A stretch of 64,000 nt of DNA from an uncultured Collinsella sp. (GTDB lineage Bacteria > Actinomycetota > Coriobacteriia > Coriobacteriales > Coriobacteriaceae): positions 1-64,000 of the forward strand of contig CABUBH010000001.1 of the NCBI GenBank assembly GCA_902489775.1. Direction: 5' to 3'. The position numbers and the translations under genes were made by a program. Positions 45,510 through 53,694 of this stretch are shown one piece after another. Position 1 is the stretch's first letter. The number at the start of each line of letters is the position of its first letter. The notes below the pieces were generated by a model that had not been told where the DNA came from, searched no databases, and worked only from the letters and a program-made list of their open reading frames with translations.

Positions 45510-45545
45510 GCGCAAACGGTTTATCTAAGGGCGCAGAAGGTTGGT

Positions 45546-46688
45546 CTAATCGCAGCTCAAATCGCGCAGAGCCTCAATCGCCGTGTCGACTTCCTCATCC
45601 GTGTTGAAATAACCAAACGAGAAGCGAACCACGCCCTGGCGCTCGGTCCCGAGCGCGCGGTGCATGAGCGGAGCGCAATGGGCGCCGGGGCGCGTCGCAA
45701 TCCCCCACCCTTGCATGAGCGCGTCCGAGATCTCGGCAGAGTCGATATCACCCACGTTGAGTGAGACGATCGCCGAGCGCGACGGCTGGTCAAAGGCACC
45801 GTAGAGCTTGATCTCCGGGATTTCGCGCACGCCAGCGAGAAAGCGATCCGCCAGTGCTCGCTCATGCGCCGCGATCGCCTCGACCCCGCCTTGCGCCTCG
45901 ATAAAGTCGAGACCTGCGGAAAGTCCCGCGATGCCGTGACCGTTGAGCGTGCCCGCCTCAAGGCGCGTGGGCCACCCAAGCGGCTGCAGCGCATCGAAGC
46001 TGTGCACGCCCGTGCCGCCCATGGCCCACGGCGCCACGTCAATGCCCTCGGCCACGGCCAGGCCGCCGGTGCCTTGCGGACCCATGAACCCCTTGTGGCC
46101 AGTAAAGCACACCACGTCGAGCCCCATGGCCTGCATATCGATATGCGCCGTGCCGGCAGACTGAGAGGCGTCAACGATCACAAGCGCGCCGGCAGCATGG
46201 GCCATGGCCGCCACACGCGAAACGTCAACCGCGTTGCCGGTCACATTGGAGGCGTGCGTCACCACCACGGCACGAGTACCGGGCGTGACCAGCCGCTCGA
46301 GCTCGTCGTAGTCAAGCGCGCCGTTCACGTCGCAACCCGCATGCTCAACCGTCACGCCCTGCTCTACCGACAGGCGGTTGAGCGGACGCAGCACGGAGTT
46401 GTGCTCAAGCACCGTTGTGACCACGCGGTCGCCGGGGCGCACCACGCCATTAATGGCGGTGTTGAGCGCCGCCGTGGAGTTGGGCGTAAAGCACACATGG
46501 TCCGCCCTCGGGCAACCCAAAAGGCGCGCGAGCTTGGCACGGCAGCCATGAATCGTACGAGCGGCATCGAGGGCACCCGACGTGGCGCCGCGCCCGGCAT
46601 TGCCAAGCGAACACATCGCCTGCGTCACGGCATCGATGACCGTCTGCGGCTTGTGCATGGTCGTCGCCGCGTTATCCAGATAGATCAT
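45546..46688 (-). CDS. Cysteine desulfurase-like aminotransferase class V (EF2568 type, selenium-linked)
   Basis: A 380-residue PLP enzyme. IYLDNAATTMHKP opens the chain, EHNSVLRP lies in the middle, the PLP lysine is in FTGHKGFMGPQGTGG, and PGAHCAPLMHRALG holds the candidate persulfide/selenide cysteine. It belongs by pattern to the EF2568 group of desulfurase-like proteins that travel with selenium-dependent molybdenum hydroxylases, not to the IscS/NifS housekeeping group. It probably mobilises Se or S from cysteine or selenocysteine. The start at 46688 overlaps the upstream DUF3343 stop as ATGA, so the two are co-translated. Last gene of the 53-45 kb cluster. Confidence 0.82.
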   Translation of the reverse strand: MIYLDNAATTMHKPQTVIDAVTQAMCSLGNAGRGATSGALDAARTIHGCRAKLARLLGCPRADHVCFTPNSTAALNTAINGVVRPGDRVVTTVLEHNSVLRPLNRLSVEQGVTVEHAGCDVNGALDYDELERLVTPGTRAVVVTHASNVTGNAVDVSRVAAMAHAAGALVIVDASQSAGTAHIDMQAMGLDVVCFTGHKGFMGPQGTGGLAVAEGIDVAPWAMGGTGVHSFDALQPLGWPTRLEAGTLNGHGIAGLSAGLDFIEAQGGVEAIAAHERALADRFLAGVREIPEIKLYGAFDQPSRSAIVSLNVGDIDSAEISDALMQGWGIATRPGAHCAPLMHRALGTERQGVVRFSFGYFNTDEEVDTAIEALRDLSCD

Positions 46689-46936
46689 CGCACGACCTCC
46701 CACATATCGATCACGGTATAGCCCTCGGTGGGAACGCCCGCCGCGGTAAGCTCGCTGCGCAGCAGTTCCTCATCGGCAGGCAACGCCTTCCATGCCAAAC
46801 CGCAGCCGGCAGCGACCTCCCCGGGCACGGGAATCGTTCGCCCGGGAAGGCCGCGCTCGATGCACAGGGACTCGCAACCCATGGCGGCCGCCGTGGTGGG
46901 AAACGTGATGACAAGCGCCGGGCGCTTCTCCCTCAT
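46685..46936 (-). CDS. DUF3343 protein (putative Se/S carrier), short form
   Basis: An 83-residue DUF3343 protein: LVITFPTTAAAMGCESLC, then GRTIPVPGEVAAGCGLAW, the same layout as the C-terminal half of the 5489-5884 protein but with one Cys in the GCGL motif and no cysteine-rich extension. GGAG lies five bases before the ATG at 46936. Overlap with the desulfurase-like gene supports a direct carrier-enzyme partnership. The assigned role as Se or S carrier is inference from neighbourhood. Confidence 0.78.
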   Translation of the reverse strand: MREKRPALVITFPTTAAAMGCESLCIERGLPGRTIPVPGEVAAGCGLAWKALPADEELLRSELTAAGVPTEGYTVIDMWEVVR

Positions 46937-46955
46937 GGCAACTCCAACCAATACG

Positions 46956-47582
46956 CTACGGGCGCACGACGCGCACGGCCTGCTCCATCTTCTCCACGAT
47001 CACATACATGTTGGTGACCTCGCCCACCGCAAGCTGGTCTTTAATGCCATAGTGGTCCAGGCAGGTGCCGCAGGTAAGGATCTCGACGCCCTGCTCGGCC
47101 AGGCCCTTCAGGTCATCGAGCACCGGCGAGCCCTCGACGGTGAGCTTGGCGCCGCCGTTGTAGAACAGCATGGTCGCGGGCAGCTCCTCCTGCTGCGTCA
47201 CGGCAAAGATAAACGCCTTCATGAGCTTGTGGCCCAGCTCGTCGTCGCCGCGGCCCATGCAGTCGGTGTAGACGGAGATGACGAGTTTGCCCTTGCCGGC
47301 GCTGGCGTCGCAAAAAGCAGCACCGTCCTGCTCGGGGTCCGCAACGGCCACGGCACCGGCGGTCACGACAGTCACGTGCCACTCGGCGTCCGAGATCTTC
47401 TCGACCGAGGCCGCGCAGCCCTTCTCCTGCGCCATCTTGGAGATGTTCTTGACGGCGGTCTCGTTATCGACCGAGGTCACGACGGCACCCTCGCCATCAA
47501 GCTGTTTGAGTGCCTTAAGCGTCTTGACGACGGGCAGCGGGCAGGCATCGCCCATGGCATTGACTTCAATTTTGGTAGACAT
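46956..47582 (-). CDS. yedF: Selenium metabolism protein YedF
   Basis: A 208-residue two-domain protein. The N-terminal TusA/SirA-like domain has the CPxP site (GDACPLPVVKTLKAL, Cys14). The C-terminal domain is DsrE-like with a cysteine in EILTCGTCLDHYG. This is the YedF fusion found beside selD in bacteria with selenium-dependent molybdenum hydroxylases; it is thought to handle Se or S transfer. AAAGGA precedes the ATG at 47582. It lies 57 bases after selD and 19 bases before the DUF3343 gene. Confidence 0.88.
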   Translation of the reverse strand: MSTKIEVNAMGDACPLPVVKTLKALKQLDGEGAVVTSVDNETAVKNISKMAQEKGCAASVEKISDAEWHVTVVTAGAVAVADPEQDGAAFCDASAGKGKLVISVYTDCMGRGDDELGHKLMKAFIFAVTQQEELPATMLFYNGGAKLTVEGSPVLDDLKGLAEQGVEILTCGTCLDHYGIKDQLAVGEVTNMYVIVEKMEQAVRVVRP

Positions 47583-47639
47583 AGTTTTTCCTTTCGAATA
47601 AATCGTTCTAGGACAGTACATAGCTCAATAAACGTGTCG

Positions 47640-48689
47640 TTAACGTACAACGTGGACGGCAGGACCGCCTGGCACCGGCTCGCACACGCGACCGACGACG
47701 GCGGCGATACGTCCTTCGGCATGCAGACGGCGCGCAAGCTCATCCACATCGGCAGCAGGCGCCGCAATAAGCAAACCACCCGAAGTCTGCGGATCGTACA
47801 GCGCGTCGAGCATACCCGGCTCCAGGTCCTCGTCGGCAGCCACGCGCGGGCCAAAGAAGTCCTGGTTGCGATAGGAGCCCGCGGGGATAATGCCCAGACG
47901 CGCCATGTCGAGCACCTGATCAAAGAGCGGCACCGATCCCGACGCAAGCTCAACTTGCACGCCCGAGCCCTCGGCCATCTCGCACGCGTGCCCGATCAGG
48001 CCAAAGCCCGTAATGTCGGTGCAGCCGTGAAGTTCGAGCCCCTCGGCCAGACGAATCGGCGCCTCGTTGAGGGTACGCATCGAGTCAAACATGGCTGCGG
48101 CCTCGTCCTGCTCGATAAGCTCGCCCTTAATGGCCGTGGTGATGATGCCCGAGCCGATCGCCTTGGTCAGCAGCAGAACATCGCCCACGCGTGCGCCGCT
48201 GTTGGCGAGCATGCGGTCGAGCGCGACAAAGCCGCTCACGGACAGGCCGTACTTGGGCTCGTCGTCGTTGATGGTATGGCCGCCCGCGATGGAGCAACCC
48301 GCCTCGACGCACTTGTCGGCGCCGCCCGCCAGAATCTGACCGGCAACCTCGATGCCCAGACAACTGGGTATGCAGAGTAGGTTCATGGCATGGCTCGGCC
48401 GCCCGCCCATGGCGTAGATGTCCGACAGCGAGTTGGCCGCGGCAATCTGGCCAAACAGAAACGGGTCGTCGACCATCGGCGGGAAGAAGTCGATGGACTG
48501 CACAAGCCCCAGGTTCTCCCCTACGCGGAAGACGCTCGCATCGTCAGAAGTATCGAACCCCACGAGCAAGTTGTCGTTATGCACATTTGGCAAGTCGCCC
48601 AGGACCTGGGCGAGGGCTCCAGGAGCCAACTTAGCGGCTCAACCGCTCGCGGCCGTCATAGACGTGAGCCTCATGGTGTCCTTAGCCAT
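47640..48689 (-). CDS. selD: Selenide, water dikinase; itself a selenoprotein (UGA read as Sec17)
   Basis: A 349-residue SelD that makes selenophosphate from selenide and ATP. From the ATG at 48689, preceded by GGGAGG five bases upstream, the frame runs 16 codons to a TGA at 48641-48639 in the context TAASG-UGA-AAKLAPG. Sec17 aligns with the catalytic Cys17 of E. coli SelD and is followed by the required Lys at 20. Downstream NLLVGFDTSDDASVF, IDFFPPMVDDPFLFG and SIAGGHTI are the usual ATP-site motifs. Gene callers that stop at TGA would start the protein at 48629 or nearby and lose the active site. It overlaps the glycosyltransferase stop by 19 bases. It supplies both SelA and the carriers downstream. 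Confidence 0.94.
48597..48641 (-). promoter_or_regulatory. bSECIS candidate of selD
   Basis: Eleven bases after the UGA, the same distance as in fdhF, is a hairpin GGCTC-CTG-GAGCC (48627-48615). A second hairpin, GCCCAG-GTC-CTGGGC (48611-48597), follows and shows AGGTCCT near its tip, similar to the GGTCT loop. Either could be the SelB site. Confidence 0.65.
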
Positions 48690-49900
48690 ACGAACCTCCC
48701 TTCCAACAAATCAACGACTTTAAGTATACGCGCCAGGCACGCTTCCCAAGAGACCGCCGACGGCTCGAACGTCGAAGGCGGAGCCGCAAGCGCCTGCGCG
48801 ATAGCATCTGCCAGTGCGCACTCAAACAACGGAAGGTCGGCCGCCACGGGCGTGTCGACATCCGTCATACGCGGCGACGCCACCCACGTCACGGGAGCAC
48901 CGGGAAGCATCGCCTCCATCCAGGGACGAACGCCGGGCAAATCGGTCGCCACAACTTTGCAGCCGCACGCGAGGGCCTCAATCGTCACGAGCGGCAGACC
49001 CTCGTAAAACGAAGGCAGCACAAAGACGTCGGAACTGCGGTAGGCACGCACGAGCCCATCGCTATCCAGGCGCCCCGCCAGCGTCACCGGCACATCCGAG
49101 GCCGCGGTCAAGCGCTCGATACGCGCGTACTCGGTATCGTCCCCGCGGCCGCCCACAAGTACCAAGCCAGATGGGCGGACGCCATCGTCAATCGGCAATG
49201 ACACGGCTCGAACCAGCGACTCGACGCCCTTTTTAAAACAAATCTTGCCAACGTACACAAGCGATCCCGGCTGCCTCGCCACGCTTGCGTCGCGGCAGAA
49301 GACGCGATGGTCGTAGCCCGTCCCAATCACGTGGATACGATCGGCATCGACGCCGCACACCAGGCCAATCTGCTCAGCCTGCTCAGCATGGAGGGCAAAG
49401 ACGGCATCGAGCCGACGAACCGCACTTACGATGCGATCGCGCTCGAGCGCATGCGAACGCAGCTGGCGCAGGTCGGTCGAATGGCACACGGCAACAACCG
49501 GCACGCCCCGGACGCACTCGCGCGCCAATGCGGTCACCAGATACAGGTGATGGCAGAGCACCAGATCGGGCCGAAACTCAGCCACCGCCCGATCGATTGC
49601 AGCAGCAAATGCCCGCTCAAATGCCTTGAGCATCGAAGGCGTCAGATCACGATAGCGTGTAGAGGGATAGGGCATGACATCGGACATACCGCAGATGGGA
49701 AACGGCAGCTCGGGCGACTCGAACGGTACGGCAAACACGGCAGCACGTCGGTCCAGCTCGCCTTGGGTATCACCCGGAGCCGCGCCGCAAAGCACGGCGG
49801 CGCGATGCCCCGTCTCGATCTGTTCGCGCACGAGCGCGGCAAGGTAGGTGCCGCTGCCGGTGCTATCTGGTTTTTGTGCCGAGATATTGAGGATGCGCAT
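48671..49900 (-). CDS. GT4-family glycosyltransferase coupled to selD
   Basis: A 409-residue GT-B fold glycosyltransferase. The N-terminus MRILNISAQKPDSTGSGTYL has the glycine-rich acceptor loop, VYVGKICFKKGVESLVRA begins the donor domain, and SFYEGLPLVTIEALACG is the GT4 nucleotide-sugar motif. There is no signal or membrane segment. The gene is odd in its setting: no other sugar genes are near, and it ends 19 bases inside selD. The known selenosugar synthase SenB is also a GT-type enzyme encoded beside a SelD, so a selenium-sugar product is possible; this is inference only. The start at 49900 lies 14 bases after the activase stop; an AGGGGTG is 11 bases upstream. A longer upstream reading runs through the activase gene and was rejected. 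Confidence 0.8.
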   Translation of the reverse strand: MRILNISAQKPDSTGSGTYLAALVREQIETGHRAAVLCGAAPGDTQGELDRRAAVFAVPFESPELPFPICGMSDVMPYPSTRYRDLTPSMLKAFERAFAAAIDRAVAEFRPDLVLCHHLYLVTALARECVRGVPVVAVCHSTDLRQLRSHALERDRIVSAVRRLDAVFALHAEQAEQIGLVCGVDADRIHVIGTGYDHRVFCRDASVARQPGSLVYVGKICFKKGVESLVRAVSLPIDDGVRPSGLVLVGGRGDDTEYARIERLTAASDVPVTLAGRLDSDGLVRAYRSSDVFVLPSFYEGLPLVTIEALACGCKVVATDLPGVRPWMEAMLPGAPVTWVASPRMTDVDTPVAADLPLFECALADAIAQALAAPPSTFEPSAVSWEACLARILKVVDLLEGRFVWLRTP

Positions 49901-49914
49901 GTCGCGGTACACCC

Positions 49915-50679
49915 CTAGGCCAAGGCGGCGGCGCGAATCGCCGCGCCGATGGCACCGGCAAAGCGAGCCTGGGGCGAGGTGGTCACCGGCGACCCCAGTA
50001 GCTCGCCCAACCGCTCCACCACGAAGGCATTCTCGCACAGGCCACCGGTCAGGTAGTATGGAGCGCCCGCGGCCTGCCCGGCCATGGTCGCCACGCGCGA
50101 GACCACGCTGTCGATCACGCCACGCGCAATGTTCTCGCGCGGCTCGCCGCGACCGATCAGGCTGATGACCTCGCTTTCGGCAAACACCGTGCACATGCTG
50201 GAAATCTTGGTAGGCTCGCCGGTGCGGGCGAGGTCTGCCATCTGCTGCTGGGTAATGCCCAGGCGGTCGGCCATGATCTCCAAAAAGCGCCCCGTGCCGG
50301 CGGCGCACTTGTCGTTCATGGCAAATTTGGCCACGCGGCCGCCTTTAAGCTGGATGACCTTGGTGTCCTGACCACCCACATCGATCACGGTGCCATGGTC
50401 ACCAAACAGACGCACGGCACCGGTGCCGTGGCAGGTGATCTCGGTCACGACCTTGTGCGCATAGGGCACGGCAACACGGCCGTAGCCAGTCGCGACCACG
50501 CGAGCATCTTCGGCCGTCACGTCATAGCCGGCCGCTGCCAGTGCCTCGCGCAGCCGCTCGGAAGCATCGACCGAGGAGAACCCGGTTGGCTGCACGCACG
50601 TCCACGCCACCGAACCCTCCCCGTCGACCACAGCAGCCTTAGCCGCCGTAGACCCGATATCGATCCCGATCCCTATCAT
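49915..50679 (-). CDS. ATP-dependent activase of 2-hydroxyacyl-CoA dehydratase/double-cubane proteins (BadF/HgdC type)
   Basis: A 254-residue ASKHA-fold ATPase. IGIDIGSTAAKAAVVDG is the phosphate-1 motif, TVIDVGGQDTKVI the phosphate-2 motif. Each subunit of the dimer should hold cluster cysteines in MNDKCAAGTGRFLE and ISSMCTVFAESEV. It uses ATP hydrolysis to push a low-potential electron onto its partner protein, here most likely the two proteins encoded just upstream. Length typical (about 255-270). Confidence 0.92.
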   Translation of the reverse strand: MIGIGIDIGSTAAKAAVVDGEGSVAWTCVQPTGFSSVDASERLREALAAAGYDVTAEDARVVATGYGRVAVPYAHKVVTEITCHGTGAVRLFGDHGTVIDVGGQDTKVIQLKGGRVAKFAMNDKCAAGTGRFLEIMADRLGITQQQMADLARTGEPTKISSMCTVFAESEVISLIGRGEPRENIARGVIDSVVSRVATMAGQAAGAPYYLTGGLCENAFVVERLGELLGSPVTTSPQARFAGAIGAAIRAAALA

Positions 50680-50742
50680 GGCTCTCTTCCAATCTAAACA
50701 TCAAAGGTAGCGGCGCGTTCAGGCGCCTTAGCTCTAGGTTTC

Positions 50743-50829
50743 TCAGGTGCCGGAGATTGCCCCGAAAGAGGAGCGCAGCGTACTTTGGGTACGCAAGCGA
50801 CGGTTTGAGGAGCAAGATCCGGCGCCTGA
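50743..50829. repeat. Structured two-copy element, copy 1
   Basis: The outer 12-bp stem (50743-50754 with 50818-50829) has one T-G wobble. An inner hairpin GCGTAC-TTTGG-GTACGC lies at 50778-50794, with the shared tail AAGCGACGGTTTGA. Located in the gap between the double-cubane gene (stop at 50835) and the activase. There is no T-run. See copy 2 at 52043-52130. Confidence 0.75.
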
Positions 50830-50834
50830 GGAAG

Positions 50835-51998
50835 CTAGAGGGTTTCGATGAAGGCGGCGATGCGGGTCTCGATCTGGCCCATGTCGCCGTTGCTGTAATC
50901 GGTCTCGATCTTCATGTACGGAATACCCGCACCCTCGACGGCTTCCTGCATACGCGCGCTTTCCACGTTGAAGGTGTGGCACGCCTGCAGCACGCTCTCG
51001 ACCACGCCATCGACGTGGTACTTCTCGCACATGGCCAGCGTGTTGTCCATGCGGCCGTCGTTGGGCGTCATCACCGAGCAGTTAATGTCCAGATAGCGAT
51101 CGGCAATGGCACGCAGGATATCAGGAGCGTCGGGGTCGATCATCATGGCAGCCGTGCGCTCGCCCGAGCAGTCGTCCATGCACACGACCACGCCGCCGTT
51201 GGACTCGATAGTGCGACCGATCTTGTTGATCACGCCGCCCACGGGGCAGCCGGTGATCAGAATGCGCTTGGCATCCGCCGCAATCGGGCGCTCGCCCGCG
51301 TCGTAGGCCTCACGCAGCTTGGCAACCTTTTGCTCCAGCTGCTGCGTATAGGCCTCGATATCAAAACTAAACGTACCGGCAAACATGGTGCTCATCAGGT
51401 CGACACCGCTCATGGCCGCCGGCTGGTTGGCCTGCAGCGCAAACATCTCGAGCTGGGCCGCACGCAAGCGGTTGCGACGACGGACGGCAGCGCGCAGGTC
51501 ATCGTCGGCAATCGTGATGCCGTAGAAGCCCTCGAGCTCCTCCTTGAGCAGGCGGCACTCCTCGTACCAGCCCTCGCGCTCGTAGGCGCGGTCGCGGCCC
51601 TGCGGAAGATGCAGAATGTGCGTACGCTTGAGCTCGTTGAGTAGCTCGTACATCTTCTTCTTGCCGTCGCAGGTGGTCTCACCGATGATCATGTCGCTAA
51701 AGTACGTAAACGGGCACTTTTGCGAGTAGGCAAAGCCGTACGTCGACTTGATGAGCGGGCAGAGGTTTGCCGGCAGCACCTTCTCGGCCTCGGGAATCAC
51801 CTCGTCGGACGTGCCGCACAGCGCCACGCTCGCAGCCCCCGCGGCATCAATAATCTCGAGCGGCGTGTAGCTGCACAGAAAACCGATCAGGCGATTGCCC
51901 GCCTGTTTGTAATCCTTGACGCGAATAAACGCCGCCTTGCGTTGCTCGTTGAACTCCTCAAACGTGGACGGCAACGGCTGCTCAATTGCTTCAGGCAT
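50835..51998 (-). CDS. 2-hydroxyacyl-CoA dehydratase/double-cubane cluster family protein, paralogue 2
   Basis: A 387-residue member of the HgdB/FldB/double-cubane (DCCP, YjiM) family. Candidate cluster cysteines occur in GFLCSYTPLEII, PANLCPLIKSTYGFAYSQKC, GETTCDGKKKMYE, CMDDCSGERT and LQACHTFN. Single-gene members with an HgdC-type activase are known to hold a double-cubane 8Fe-9S cluster and to reduce small molecules; true dehydratases need two different subunits. Here two paralogues (this and 52153-53436) could form a heterodimer or serve separate substrates. AAGGAG lies before the ATG at 51998. Substrate unknown. Confidence 0.85.
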   Translation of the reverse strand: MPEAIEQPLPSTFEEFNEQRKAAFIRVKDYKQAGNRLIGFLCSYTPLEIIDAAGAASVALCGTSDEVIPEAEKVLPANLCPLIKSTYGFAYSQKCPFTYFSDMIIGETTCDGKKKMYELLNELKRTHILHLPQGRDRAYEREGWYEECRLLKEELEGFYGITIADDDLRAAVRRRNRLRAAQLEMFALQANQPAAMSGVDLMSTMFAGTFSFDIEAYTQQLEQKVAKLREAYDAGERPIAADAKRILITGCPVGGVINKIGRTIESNGGVVVCMDDCSGERTAAMMIDPDAPDILRAIADRYLDINCSVMTPNDGRMDNTLAMCEKYHVDGVVESVLQACHTFNVESARMQEAVEGAGIPYMKIETDYSNGDMGQIETRIAAFIETL

Positions 51999-52042
51999 AT
52001 AGCTCCTTAACAAACCTTTTAACCAACCAAGGAAACGGCTTT

Positions 52043-52130
52043 CCCAGGTGCCCGAGGTTGCCGTGAAAGAGAAGCGCCGCGTACTTTGGTACGCAAGCGA
52101 CGGTTTGAACGGCAAGACCGGGTGCCTGGG
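52043..52130. repeat. Structured two-copy element, copy 2
   Basis: The outer stem CCCAGG...CCTGGG (52043-52054 with 52119-52130) has two T-G wobbles in its middle. A second stem TTGCCGT/ACGGCAA and the hairpin GCGTAC-TTTG-GTACGC lie inside. Compared with copy 1, several stem bases differ on both sides at once while the loop and AAGCGACGGTTTGA are constant, so the shape is conserved. It sits just past the stop of the other double-cubane gene. Confidence 0.75.
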
Positions 52131-52152
52131 GAAGCCGCCGAGACGGATAGCT

Positions 52153-53436
52153 CTAAATGGTTTCCAAGAAAGCCTCGATCCTGGTTTGCAGCTGACCGGC
52201 GTCCTCGCCAGCGTAGTCGGTCGTGATGTGCATAAACGGAATGCCCGCCTCCTCGGCGGCCTTCTCCACGGCGAAGGACTCCATCTCGTAGAGCGTGCAG
52301 AACTGCAGGGCCACGTCGACGATGCCATCGGCATGCAGGTCCTTGGCCATCTGGACAATGTCCTTCATACGCTGGTCGTTGGGCGTAAAGACGGCGCAGT
52401 TGATCTTAAAGTAGCGCTCGGCGATAGCATCGAGCATCTCGTCAACCGTCTCACCGGACTCATCGACCAAGTCCTTGTAATAGCGCGAACCCGTGCAGGA
52501 CTCCTCGCCCACCACAACGCCGCCGGCCTTCTCGATAAGGTTGAACAGCTTCCAGTTGGGCACGGCCATGGGCGTACCGGTGTACAGGATGCGCTTGGTC
52601 CCCTTGGGTGCCACGCCCTCGCCGGCCTCGACACGCTGCTCGCACTCAGCCGCCATATCGTTGATGGCTCCGGTCAGACGCGGTGTGTCGTCCATAAAGG
52701 CGGCCTGAACGGTCAGCAGGCTGTCGAGACCGCTGATGGGCGCAGGGTCGGCAGCGCGGGTCTCAGCGAGGCGCTGCAGGGCGCGGCGCTTCTCATTGAC
52801 GGCGTGGATGGCAGCCTTCAGACGCTCGGGCGTAATCTTGACGCCGCACTCGTCCTCGATCTTGGCGGCGAGCTTCTTGACCTCGGCCTTCCAGGTCACG
52901 AGCGTCGACTCGTCGTGCACGTTGGGAATATCCATGACGTACATGTTCTTTTGCGTGGCAAAGAACTCGTAGGCTTTCTTCTTACCGTCGCAGGTGTTCT
53001 CGCCTACCACCAGGTCACTCGACTCAATGTAGGGGCAGACCTCGCCCAGCTTAAAGCCGGCAAAGCTCTTGATAAGCGGACAGGTGTTGCGCGGCAGGTG
53101 CTCCTCGACCTTATCGGTTGCCCAATCGGCACCCGAGCACAGACCAACGGGAATGCCGTCACAGGCAAGCACGATCTCCTCGGGCACGTACACGCAGAAC
53201 GAGCCGACGATCTTGGTGGCCTCGCCGGCCGCCTTCTTGTCAAGCATCTCCTTAATGCGGCCACTGTGGATGTTGGTGGCGACAAAATCCAGGTAGGACG
53301 TGGACTTGGGGCGATTGTTCTGCGTCAGAAACATATCGCCGTACATCTGGCCCACGGCACCCAGCAGCATGTCGTGGTCGGCAAGATTCATGCCGAGGCT
53401 CTCCCACATCGGATGGAAATCAAATTCTTCAGCCAT
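52153..53436 (-). CDS. 2-hydroxyacyl-CoA dehydratase/double-cubane cluster family protein, paralogue 1
   Basis: A 427-residue protein of the same family as 50835-51998, with a 40-residue longer N-terminus. Candidate ligands are in GSFCVYVPEEIV, NTCPLIKSFAGFKLGEVC, GENTCDGKKKAYE, GEESCTGSRYY and LQFCTLYEM. CDGKKK and the C-terminal ITTDYAGEDAGQLQTRIEAFLE are shared hallmarks. First gene of the minus-strand cluster that continues with its paralogue, the activase, the glycosyltransferase, selD, yedF, DUF3343 and the desulfurase-like gene. The ATG at 53436 was chosen because the extra upstream 23 residues look non-coding. Confidence 0.86.
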   Translation of the reverse strand: MAEEFDFHPMWESLGMNLADHDMLLGAVGQMYGDMFLTQNNRPKSTSYLDFVATNIHSGRIKEMLDKKAAGEATKIVGSFCVYVPEEIVLACDGIPVGLCSGADWATDKVEEHLPRNTCPLIKSFAGFKLGEVCPYIESSDLVVGENTCDGKKKAYEFFATQKNMYVMDIPNVHDESTLVTWKAEVKKLAAKIEDECGVKITPERLKAAIHAVNEKRRALQRLAETRAADPAPISGLDSLLTVQAAFMDDTPRLTGAINDMAAECEQRVEAGEGVAPKGTKRILYTGTPMAVPNWKLFNLIEKAGGVVVGEESCTGSRYYKDLVDESGETVDEMLDAIAERYFKINCAVFTPNDQRMKDIVQMAKDLHADGIVDVALQFCTLYEMESFAVEKAAEEAGIPFMHITTDYAGEDAGQLQTRIEAFLETI

Positions 53437-53595
53437 GACGGTTCCCCTCTCGAACCAAAAATGAATAGCTACGGTATTGCTGCACGGTGGGTGGCGAAAA
53501 CCCATCCGCGCCTAAACCCGGAATTTTGGGGAACCTGCTTTGCAGCTGATTATTTAGTTGTGCGTCGTCTCTCCCGGAGCCGTGAACATACCTGC

Positions 53596-53664
53596 TCATA
53601 TGCGACTCCGAGCCATATACAGGGCGCGCGCGGCAACGCGGCGAATGTATGTCGTCTGCGGCAT
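53596..53664 (-). CDS. Possible 22-residue small protein or leader peptide
   Basis: ATG at 53664 is preceded by AAGGAGG with an 8-base gap, one of the best ribosome binding sites in the window. The frame reads MPQTTYIRRVAARALYMARS and ends at 53596. The peptide is basic and could be amphipathic. It lies between a predicted promoter and the double-cubane operon, 160 bases upstream of the first gene. In the 430-base gap 53437-53866 the only other signals seen are that promoter and the modC terminator. Too short to be sure. Confidence 0.35.
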   Translation of the reverse strand: MPQTTYIRRVAARALYMARSRI

Positions 53665-53694
53665 GTGCGCACCCTCCTTTTCTCGTCGAAGGTA

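Noticed and set aside
45546..46688. Housekeeping IscS/NifS cysteine desulfurase for Fe-S clusters
   Set aside because: Sequence layout and its overlap with DUF3343, near yedF and selD, fit the EF2568-type selenium-linked group; no iscU or sufU is nearby.
48671..50308. 545-residue glycosyltransferase starting inside the activase gene
   Set aside because: The first 136 residues are an out-of-frame reading of the activase. The GT4 fold begins at MRILNISAQ (49900).
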